Made by a program: the position numbers and the translations under genes
Shown: in pieces, positions 36,174 to 44,200 of the stretch
Layout: every line of letters starts with the position of its first letter
Position numbering within the stretch: the stretch's first letter is position 1
The notes under the pieces: model-generated
What the model was told of the DNA's origin: nothing
The model's database searches: none
Seen by the model: the letters and a program-made list of their open reading frames with translations, nothing else
NCBI RefSeq assembly: GCF_005860765.1
Contig: NZ_VCEI01000011.1
Span: 1,054,001 to 1,118,000 of the forward strand
Direction: 5' to 3'
From: Dyadobacter sediminis
GTDB lineage: Bacteria > Bacteroidota > Bacteroidia > Cytophagales > Spirosomataceae
DNA: 64,000 nt

Positions 36174-37417
36174 TATTGAATAGCAATTTCCTCAAGATGC
36201 TCGTAATCATTCATATCTGTCAAAATCACCTTTTCGCCGGCCCGGAGTCCGCTTTTTATTTCAATGAAATCAAAGTTGGAAAGTCCGGTTTCTACTTCAC
36301 GGCGGTAAGCCATGTCGTTTTGTACAACGTAGACAAACTGCTTCTTCTTTCCGGTAAATGCCGGCCCGTTTGCCACACGCAGCGTGCCGCTGCTCTGACT
36401 GGTCACCACATAAACCTCCACTTTCATGTTCGGGCGGAGCGATTCACTTTTTGCATTGTCGAGCTGCACGACAAACTGAACAATTCCGTCTCTAACGGCC
36501 GGTTTTACCTGCGTAATCATGCCGCGCAGCGCAACTTCATTCATTTTTACAATTACCGCCAAACCTGATTTTACCTGATCGGCATATACGTCGGAACAGC
36601 TTCCTTCAATCCTGAAACTGCCCAGATCGGCCACTTTGGCGAGCATTTCACCTTCATTGACAGAAGAACCGATGTTTTCATTTACCCACGTAAGCACGCC
36701 TTTGCGGTCTGCAACGATGTCGGCCATAGTCAGTTTATGCTTCAGTTCTTTCAGGTTTTTGCTTTCGATCTGTGCGCCAAGTTCGGTTTCACGCAAGCTT
36801 GCACCCATGGATTCGCGGTTATAGGCAAGATCATTTTCAAGCTGCTTCTTTTCCAGTTCTGCAATTTTCAATGCGTTCTCAGCCCTGGTGATGTTTTCCA
36901 GCGTTCCCCCTCCTACTTTCTGCAGCCGCTTGGCATCTTCAAAATCAGCCTGTAGCTTGCTGATGTTTAATAATTTGATTTTGTCGCTGATTTCGGCGTC
37001 ATAAAGTTCCTTGTTCAGCCGCATTCTGAGCTGGTCAATGCCGTTCTTTTTAAGTTCCAGCTGATCCTGATAACGTTCAAATTCAATTTCTGTCAGCGAT
37101 TTGTCAAGCTCCACAATGGCTTGTCCGGGCGTTACTTTCGTTCCGGGTGTAAGCAAAATCCGCTTGATGCTTGCTTTGATCGGACTTGTAAAAATCTGCT
37201 CGTATGCAGGAATTACCTCGCCCGAAGCTGTCAGCGTATTTTCTACATTGCCTTTTTCAACAATTCCAGTTCTGATTCGACTGGATTCCAGCGTACTTCC
37301 AAGGGATTTACGGAAGAAATAAATAATGAGACTCAAAAGAAGGACCGTCCCGATCATGACAAGCCATCGTCGGTTTCTTGTACTTGCAACATATTCCGGT
37401 GCTACTTCCCGATCCAT
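36173..37417 (-). CDS. HlyD/MacA-family periplasmic adaptor
   Basis: A 414-residue membrane-fusion protein. One N-terminal transmembrane helix (WLVMIGTVLLLSLIIYFFR) anchors it in the inner membrane. A split lipoyl-like domain surrounds a long coiled-coil hairpin (about 110-230, rich in E/K/L). A beta-barrel domain follows (FRIEGSCSDVYADQVKSGLAVIVKM). It links the permease pair to the TolC channel. It is the first gene of the seven-gene operon (adaptor, TolC, ATPase, two permeases, regulator, kinase). A sigma-54 site was looked for upstream but only a defective one was seen. Confidence 0.93.
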   Translation of the reverse strand: MDREVAPEYVASTRNRRWLVMIGTVLLLSLIIYFFRKSLGSTLESSRIRTGIVEKGNVENTLTASGEVIPAYEQIFTSPIKASIKRILLTPGTKVTPGQAIVELDKSLTEIEFERYQDQLELKKNGIDQLRMRLNKELYDAEISDKIKLLNISKLQADFEDAKRLQKVGGGTLENITRAENALKIAELEKKQLENDLAYNRESMGASLRETELGAQIESKNLKELKHKLTMADIVADRKGVLTWVNENIGSSVNEGEMLAKVADLGSFRIEGSCSDVYADQVKSGLAVIVKMNEVALRGMITQVKPAVRDGIVQFVVQLDNAKSESLRPNMKVEVYVVTSQSSGTLRVANGPAFTGKKKQFVYVVQNDMAYRREVETGLSNFDFIEIKSGLRAGEKVILTDMNDYEHLEEIAIQ

Positions 37418-37539
37418 TTTCAGATTTGTTTACGTGTTTGATAATCATTTTCATGGCTAATATGTATGCTTTAATTACAATTTTATGCCATTATATAACT
37501 CGCTGGAAAACAAACATTTACCAAGAATCTAAAAACAAA

Positions 37540-37563
37540 AAACCGTGCGTTAACGCACGGTTT
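37540..37563 (-). terminator. Rho-independent terminator (minus strand) after the AsnB-like gene
   Basis: The fully palindromic 24 bases AAACCGTGCGTT/AACGCACGGTTT are followed on the minus strand by TTTTTG and TTTTT. It ends the upstream AsnB-like transcript, 43 bases after its stop, so the efflux operon starts independently. Confidence 0.9.
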
Positions 37564-37605
37564 GTGTGATTGGGAACAAGTAAATTCCGGAGTTCTGGAA
37601 GATGA

Positions 37606-38913
37606 TCAGGTTTTCAGCTTTTTCTTTTTGGCGGCTGGAAAAAGCACATTGTTCAGAATCAGGCGGTATCCGGCAGAGTTCGGATGCAGGTTCAGATCGG
37701 TCGGTTCCTCTCCTACGCGGTGCTGATAATCCTCCGGATCGTGGCCGCCGTAAAATGTAAAGAAGCCTTTTCCGTGCGGACTGTGAATGTAGCGCGCTTC
37801 CTTTGCCGATTTATTTTCCGCCAGAATAATCACTTCCGGTTTGATCAGCCTGTTTTTGAACGCCGTCGTCTGTCCAAGAAAGCCTTTGATCAGTGTCTGG
37901 TGATTTTGTGTCAGCATGCTTGGAACCGGGTCCCATTTGGCCGAAAACTGAAAAAGTGAAAAAAAGTCGTTGGCTTCCTGAAGGCCGCGTTCGTCCGGCT
38001 GATTATCGATATCAGAAAACTCGATTTCGTACGGATACGGAATGGTTTTGAAGTCTTTAAATGCAAAAGTATTGCCGTAATTAAGCTTTCCGTTTGCAGT
38101 CGGATCAGCAGGCGTGCCGTCGTACATAGACTCTACAATGTCGATTCCGTCTGCTGCAAGCGTAATGTCAAACGTATCGGTTGCGTTGCACATGGCGAAC
38201 ATGTAACCTCCGCCGGTAACAAATTCGGCAATCTTTTTGGCCACGGCCAGCTTCATCTGCGGCACATTGGCAAAGGAAAATTTATTGGCGGTTTCTTCCG
38301 CTTCCCGCTTCTGCTCGCGGTACCATGGATAATCCTTGTACTGGAAAAATTTACCGAACTGGCCCGTAAAATCTTCATGATGCAAATGCAGCCAGTCATA
38401 TTCAGGAAGCTTGGTATTCAGCACTTCATCATCATAAATAACGTCATAAGGAATTTCGGCATACGTAAGCACAAGCGTAACGGCATCATCCCATGGAAGT
38501 TTGGATTTTGGCGAATACACGGCGATTTTGGGTGCTTTCTGCAATTTTACCGCATCCATGTTCACATCCGGCGCACTGATCTGACTTAAAATCTGCCCCG
38601 CCTGTCCTTCGGAAATAACTTCAAAACTGATGCCTCTGACCGTCATTTCAGAAGCGAACTGCTGATTATAGGCAACCATAAAACTACCGCCGCGGTAATT
38701 CAGCAGCCAGTCCATTTCCATTTCAAAGTTTTTAAGAATCCAGTAAGAAATTCCGTATGCCTTCAGATGGTTTTTCTGGCTTTCATCCATGGGGATCAGC
38801 AGCCTGTTTGCGTTACCTTTCAGCGATAGGGTTAAAAAAATGATAAACGGGACAATCAGCCGTATCACTGGTTTGATTCTTTCACCTTTCATATGCAGCT
38901 TTACAAAATTCAT
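37606..38913 (-). CDS. Exported protein of the Bacteroidota 'asparagine synthetase B'-named family
   Basis: A 435-residue protein with an N-terminal hydrophobic signal or anchor (VIRLIVPFIIFLTLSLKG) followed by RLLIPMDESQKNHLKAYGISYW. Proteins of this type in Bacteroidota are often annotated 'asparagine synthetase B', but I see neither an N-terminal Cys2 glutaminase domain nor the PP-loop SGGxDS motif of AsnB. The middle segment (KIAVYSPKSKLPWDDAVTLVL and a FVTGGGYMFAMCNAT stretch) looks like a class I glutamine-amidotransferase-like flavodoxin fold. The true activity is unknown. An alternative start at residue 8 (ATG at 38892) also leaves a signal sequence. It has its own strong terminator. 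Confidence 0.75.
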   Translation of the reverse strand: MNFVKLHMKGERIKPVIRLIVPFIIFLTLSLKGNANRLLIPMDESQKNHLKAYGISYWILKNFEMEMDWLLNYRGGSFMVAYNQQFASEMTVRGISFEVISEGQAGQILSQISAPDVNMDAVKLQKAPKIAVYSPKSKLPWDDAVTLVLTYAEIPYDVIYDDEVLNTKLPEYDWLHLHHEDFTGQFGKFFQYKDYPWYREQKREAEETANKFSFANVPQMKLAVAKKIAEFVTGGGYMFAMCNATDTFDITLAADGIDIVESMYDGTPADPTANGKLNYGNTFAFKDFKTIPYPYEIEFSDIDNQPDERGLQEANDFFSLFQFSAKWDPVPSMLTQNHQTLIKGFLGQTTAFKNRLIKPEVIILAENKSAKEARYIHSPHGKGFFTFYGGHDPEDYQHRVGEEPTDLNLHPNSAGYRLILNNVLFPAAKKKKLKT

Positions 38914-39045
38914 TTGCTATTTAATAAATATATAAAGAATTCCTGATCAATCGAGAAATTGTTCCTTCAGATTTACATTTCCGGAACGGGTCAGTCTGAA
39001 ACTTAACGCTTGAACAGCCATTTATAATGCACAACCGTTTACCTT

Positions 39046-40287
39046 ATGAATATCCGTGAAAATGTGGATGAAGGCCTGCGTTCGATCCGCTCGAACCTGC
39101 TGAGAACAGTGCTTACCGCCATGATCATTGCGATCGGCATTACTTCGCTTGTCGGAATCCTGACGGCCATCGATGGCATACAAAGTTCGGTAAACAGCAG
39201 TTTTGCAGATCTGGGCGCCAATACGTTTACAGTCAGGAACAAAGATGAAGATTTTCGCCGCGGAGGCAGGCGCAACAAGCAGTACCCGCCGGTCAGTTAC
39301 CGGCAGGCGCTTCTTTTTGCGCAAAAATTCAAAGATTCCTACAATGCAACGGCTTCGCTTTCGGCAGACATCGGCGGTGCGGTTCAGGTTAATTACAGGT
39401 CAAAAAAAACCAATCCGAACAGCTCGGTTGTTGGTTCTGACGATCAGTATCTGACAATCAACGGCTATAAAATGGATCTGGGCCGTAACATTGACAGAAA
39501 TGATATGGAAAATGCACTTAACGTAGCCGTGCTTGGCCAGGAAATTGCGCGTAATCTTTTTCAGCAGATTGATCCTGTAAACAAGGAAATCACCTTTATG
39601 GGAAGCCGGTACAAAGTGATTGGTGTTCTGCAGAAAAAAGGTTCGCTCGGCGGGGATAACGATGCAGACCGGATCATTCTGGTGCCGCTTTCAAATGGCC
39701 GCGGGCTCGCTGCCAACCGGGAACTTACGTACAATATTACCGCCTCTGCTCCCGAAATTGCCGATGGAGACTTTATTGTAGAAGAAGCACGCGGCATCAT
39801 GCGAAGGATCAGGAACGATGCGCTGGGTTCGGAAGATTCCTTTACAATCAACCGGGCGGATGAAATTGCAAAAGAGTTTGACGAAGTATCGGGCTATTTA
39901 AGAATCGGCGGATTCGGGATCGGGATTATTACCTTGCTGGGCGCATCCATTGCGCTGATGAACATCATGCTGGTTTCCGTTACCGAGCGGACCCGGGAAA
40001 TCGGAATCCGTAAATCACTCGGCGCAACGCCTAAGGTAATCCGTTTTCAGTTTCTGATTGAGGCCATTGTAGTGTGCATCATCGGCGGAATCGGCGGTCT
40101 TTTCATGGGAATTTTAATCGGTAATGTCATCTCCACATCCATCAGTTCCGAAAGTTCCTTTGTTATACCGTGGTTATGGATGGCAATGGGAATTATCGTT
40201 TGCGTGGTTGTCGGCGTACTTTCCGGCATTTATCCGGCTATCAAGGCATCCCGGCTTGATCCGATTGAGGCGTTGCGTTATGAGTAG
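39046..40287 (+). CDS. ABC transporter permease (MacB/FtsX type), orphan
   Basis: A 413-residue FtsX-type permease. The N-terminal helix is TVLTAMIIAIGITSLVGILTAI, followed by a MacB-like periplasmic domain (about 50-285) and three C-terminal helices, with the coupling loop ERTREIGIRKSLGATPKVI. The C-terminal YPAIKASRLDPIEALRYE is the classic MacB ending. Unlike the operon permeases it stands alone without an ATPase or adaptor. It must borrow an ATPase encoded elsewhere or use the one from the nearby operon. It is the last backbone gene before the tRNA. Confidence 0.92.
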   Translation: MNIRENVDEGLRSIRSNLLRTVLTAMIIAIGITSLVGILTAIDGIQSSVNSSFADLGANTFTVRNKDEDFRRGGRRNKQYPPVSYRQALLFAQKFKDSYNATASLSADIGGAVQVNYRSKKTNPNSSVVGSDDQYLTINGYKMDLGRNIDRNDMENALNVAVLGQEIARNLFQQIDPVNKEITFMGSRYKVIGVLQKKGSLGGDNDADRIILVPLSNGRGLAANRELTYNITASAPEIADGDFIVEEARGIMRRIRNDALGSEDSFTINRADEIAKEFDEVSGYLRIGGFGIGIITLLGASIALMNIMLVSVTERTREIGIRKSLGATPKVIRFQFLIEAIVVCIIGGIGGLFMGILIGNVISTSISSESSFVIPWLWMAMGIIVCVVVGVLSGIYPAIKASRLDPIEALRYE

Positions 40288-40346
40288 CAAAGCCGGCAAG
40301 ATGATGTTACGAAAGCAATTTTCTTCCAATTATTTTAAACCATAGC

Positions 40347-40376
40347 TTGCTTAATTTATTTTTCTGTCTACTTTTG
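40347..40376 (+). promoter_or_regulatory. tRNA-Leu promoter
   Basis: TTG at 40347-40349, a 19-base spacer and TACTTTTG at 40369-40376 form a full Bacteroidota promoter, ending 23 bases before the tRNA. Confidence 0.8.
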
Positions 40377-40399
40377 CACTCCCAACAAGAGAGATCAAT

Positions 40400-40483
40400 G
40401 CCCGGATGGCGGAATTGGTAGACGCGTTGGTCTCAAACACCAATGAGGTTACACTCGTGCCGGTTCGACTCCGGCTCCGGGTA
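40400..40483 (+). tRNA. tRNA-Leu (anticodon CAA)
   Basis: The 84-base cloverleaf closes by eye. The acceptor arms are GCCCGGA (40400-40406) and TCCGGGT (40476-40482), with a terminal G-T pair and discriminator A40483. The anticodon stem TTGGT/ACCAA encloses loop CTCAAAC, giving anticodon CAA (reads UUG). A long variable arm (GAGG...) marks it as class II Leu. The T arm holds GGTTCGACTCC. CCA is not encoded. It is a probable integration site for the island that follows. Confidence 0.96.
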
Positions 40484-40485
40484 CG

Positions 40486-40521
40486 AAAACACCTGACAAT
40501 CGATTGATTGTCAGGTGTTTT
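40486..40521 (+). terminator. tRNA-Leu terminator
   Basis: Arms AAAACACCTGACAATC (40486-40501) and GATTGTCAGGTGTTTT (40506-40521) are perfect 16-bp reverse complements with loop GATT. It begins two bases after the tRNA discriminator base region. Confidence 0.92.
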
Positions 40522-40530
40522 GATTTTCAG

Positions 40531-40554
40531 GGGTGGCTAAAAGGGTGGCTAAAT
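40531..40554. repeat. Tandem 12-mer GGGTGGCTAAA(A/T), possible attachment-site element
   Basis: GGGTGGCTAAAA (40531-40542) is followed directly by GGGTGGCTAAAT (40543-40554). The copies lie between the tRNA terminator and the first island gene, where an att-site arm or recombination directionality repeat would be expected. It may be a remnant of attL. Confidence 0.5.
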
Positions 40555-40558
40555 TTAT

Positions 40559-41236
40559 TTAATTTGTTTGAGGGGAATTCAAAACATAGCCAAAAGCCTT
40601 TTCTAGCGTCTTTTGTCCTATGCCGTCATAATTGGCTAATGCTATCATTGACATTGCTTCGCCATTTTGAATTATTTCAGAAATTTTTCTAGCATACTGT
40701 GCTTGAATGCCTGTTTCCTTTTTAATTGTCCCTTCGTCCAACGATAGCCATTTTGCTTTAAAAGAAGCAAACAAATCATCCTTTGCACTAGGATCATAGT
40801 CATAAATCTCGATATCAATGTAACACCTTCGCAAGTAATCGTCCATGAGCCCCTTTACCTGACTTGTTTCAAGACCTCCATTGTGAGTTCCTAGTAAAGG
40901 AAATGCTATTGACTTAATTCCTTTATTCTCATAGGTCTCCACAAACTTTTTTAGTCCTTGCTCAATCCATTCTATTTTGCTTGGATATTTCCAATGAAAT
41001 TTTGTTGGAAAACTTAGAATCCATGGTGCATTTAGCTCTTTGGTGTAAAGCCATAATGATCCAGTCTTGATCAGCTTGTTTTCACAATGCATTTTGTATT
41101 CCTCGTACATTTTGGGATAACGAAGTTTGTGTACCAATGCAATCCCCTTCCCCATTACACCAACACAGTTAACAGTGTTTACAATAGTTTGGCACTTGGT
41201 ATTGAAGATGTTGCCATGTATATGGTTTATCGGCAT
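40559..41236 (-). CDS. darG: DarG-like macrodomain antitoxin
   Basis: A 225-residue protein with an N-terminal macrodomain (about 1-150) of the DarG branch: VNTVNCVGVMGKGIALVHKLRYPKMYEEY, then FPTKFHWKYPSKIEWIEQGLKKFV, and SIAFPLLGTHNGGL at the substrate loop. This branch removes ADP-ribose from thymidine on DNA. The C-terminal ~70 residues (LSLDEGTIKKETGIQAQ onward) are helical and could correspond to the DarT-binding part of DarG. They are shorter than in classical DarG proteins as far as I can judge. It is 38 bases downstream of the giant DarT-like gene, the usual darT-darG order, which supports an antitoxin role. Confidence 0.82.
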   Translation of the reverse strand: MPINHIHGNIFNTKCQTIVNTVNCVGVMGKGIALVHKLRYPKMYEEYKMHCENKLIKTGSLWLYTKELNAPWILSFPTKFHWKYPSKIEWIEQGLKKFVETYENKGIKSIAFPLLGTHNGGLETSQVKGLMDDYLRRCYIDIEIYDYDPSAKDDLFASFKAKWLSLDEGTIKKETGIQAQYARKISEIIQNGEAMSMIALANYDGIGQKTLEKAFGYVLNSPQTN

Positions 41237-41274
41237 AGTATTTGTTAAACGATTAATAAAAAGCTCTCATAAGC

Positions 41275-44200
41275 TCAATTAGAATAAACATACCAACTCC
41301 TTCCAGATTCATCAATAAAACTTAAATTTATGCCCTTCTGAAAGTTTCCGATGGATAAATTGGACTTAAAGATAATTTTGTCGCCTTCCAGTTTAATTAC
41401 ATTTCCTGAAAAAATCTCAATATCATTGATGTCCCTAACTCCACTCAACACAAAATAACCATCACCGTCAAATCCCGATGTAATGTATAACTTTAAATCC
41501 CGCTCCTCCACGTTCACACGAGAGTTGTCGTGGTTATAGTAATTCGGATCAACCACAATTTTTGGTAAAATATCTACATGCGAGGCTCCAAGCAGATTTA
41601 TGAGTAAAATCTTATCCGCATTCGATGGACAAACAATCTCAAAATCTATTAAATCATCGAAAGCAAGCTCATCTTTAACCAAAAATTCCTGTTGTGCGTA
41701 ATCTCTGTATCTCGCATAATCGTCTCTCGTTGCGTACTGCTCTGGTGTAAAATATAAATCATCAAAACCAAATTTGTTAAGCATTTTATCAATAGAACCA
41801 AATAGTGTAGCGCTTGTTTGCATATTTCCATTACTAACACAACAATTCGAACCATTCTTAAAAAGAACCTCCTTCAAAGAAAACCGAAAAAATATTGGGA
41901 TCGGACATTTTGGAAAACCAAGGCTCCTTGCTTTTTCATACCAGGACACCCACCCTGTGTTCTTTTTATTATATCCATCTCCTACACTTTTACCTAGAAA
42001 CTCATTATAAAATTGTGTAGGCGTCTGTGGCCGAAAGTAAAACCTCGCAAAATTGTGGGCCTCACCTCGTAAATGAACTACACTACCCGCGGCATCAGCT
42101 AATATAGTCGCTTTGTTTCTACTCTGAATCTTCCTATTTTTGATTATTTCAACTGCATTCTCAATATGTGTAAAGTGATATATGCTTCCTTTCCATTCTG
42201 ACCATTGTTGTTCAATCTTATCAAGAAAAGTTAGAATCCCAGATTGTGCTATCTCATCCCTAACATAGGTACCAACCTTCTCAACTACCCCTAGATTATT
42301 TTTTAGTAGTGTCCAATTCCATGAGGTCCTAAATTTGCCAATCATCTCCTTCGAAAAATCAATATTTGGATTCGACGATATCAAATCCCAATCTAAATAC
42401 TGGCTAAATTTATCCAGTATTATTTGACTCATTTGAATCTTTGAATTTTGGCACAAAAAGTTCCAATCCCATCTATGTGCGAACCGTTCAATTAAGTCCA
42501 TTTCTAAAAATTCGACATCTATATTCCTTGTCACATAATCCCAATGTAACGTGTCTTCAAATTTATCAAGTAGCTGAGATGAAACCTCTAATCTAGAATG
42601 GTTAGAAATATATTTCCAATCCAAATCAAACTCCGAAGTCTGGCTAAGTATTCTATAAGATGGAACAAAACTCTTGTGCTGCGAAACGATAAACCAGTTC
42701 CATGGTTTAAGTTTAGTAGTATTTATAAACTCCTCAGTAAAATCCACATTCTCGCTACTCGACAGATATTTCCAATCCAAATCTAAATTTAACGATCTCA
42801 ATATCATTTCATTAGAATAGAATAAATTAGTTCTTCGGGAGATTGCATGCCAATCCCAGTCCTTATCGATCAAATCAAACAAAAGTTCAGCTGAAATATC
42901 AGCATTCCTATTCTCAGATAGGGTTTTCCAATCCCAATTTTTATTTTTTGTAGAAACTATTAAATCACGACTTATAATTATATCTTCTCTCTTGGAAAGA
43001 AGTTCAAATTTAATCCCAGGTAGCTGAGAAATAACCTCTTGTAAATAAGTATCTCCATCTCCCTTCTCAGGTAAAAGAAAACCGCCAAATTCCGTTAAAT
43101 ACTCCCAATCTAAATTCTCTGACCTAAACTTCTTTATTAAATTCCGATTCGTACTAATGGATTTATGCCTAGACAATACACTCCAATCCCAATACGTCCG
43201 GAAACTCCTTAAATATCCGTTAATATTTACTAGCCATTCCTTATTACTATTCCATGTATCACGACTAAATTTTTGAATAACCAATTGACTACCAGACAAA
43301 ACACTCCAATTAATTCTATGTTTGTACTTATGTAAACTGCCCATATCGGTAGGAAAGTATTTATGACCAGAGAGAAAATCCCAGTCCCAATCATAAGACT
43401 CAAGGTCATATGTCAATTCCACATAATGGAATAGTACATCAAAAGCGTATATCCTCGTCAAATATTTCCATAGCTCCGCCCTCAGTTTATGATTTAAACT
43501 AGCTATACAAGCAACGATTCGTTCGAACTCCCTACCTAGTACAAGTTCGGATTCAACGGAAAATAAATCATTAATAAGATACTTCCAATCAAGAAATGGA
43601 GATAAGTATTCCATTCTATCAAGAATGGTAACTCTATCAATCTTCCTAGTAGCAATCTCCCAATTAAATTTCTCTAATAAAACTTCCGAGTTAAGGCTCT
43701 TAGCAATAGTACTACTAGATATATTTTCAGTAACAAAATCCCAGTCCCATGGATATCGTGTATTCGATAAGACAAAATTCTCTGTCTGCAACTTGGTGAG
43801 CTCCTTCCAAAAATCAACCTGTCTCAAGCTGTCTGTTGAAATGAAAAATGAATCCAAATGTTGATTCCAAAATTCTACTCCTAGAGTCGAATTAATTAAA
43901 ATATCACTCCAATTAAGATAATTGGAATATGATAGTCTCCCCAAAAAAGAATTTCTAATAAAATCAACATTTTTTATCAGATGTTCGTTTTTAGATATTC
44001 CAATCCAATTCCAGCAAAAATTAGGAAACCTTTCTATTAAGCCATAATCCGTAATTCGATTACTAACATTAAAATATCCTTTTGAAGTTTTAATTCGGCC
44101 ATGATATCTCATAAAAATATCATTATCCCAATCAACGTAAACATTTGTGTCAAACCCATTAATAAATGATGCACTGTCCCATTGAATCAAATTCTCATTT

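Noticed and set aside
37478..37490. Minus-strand TGGCATAAAATTG resembling a sigma-54 -24/-12 promoter before the efflux operon
   Set aside because: The spacing is one base short and the -12 element lacks GC.
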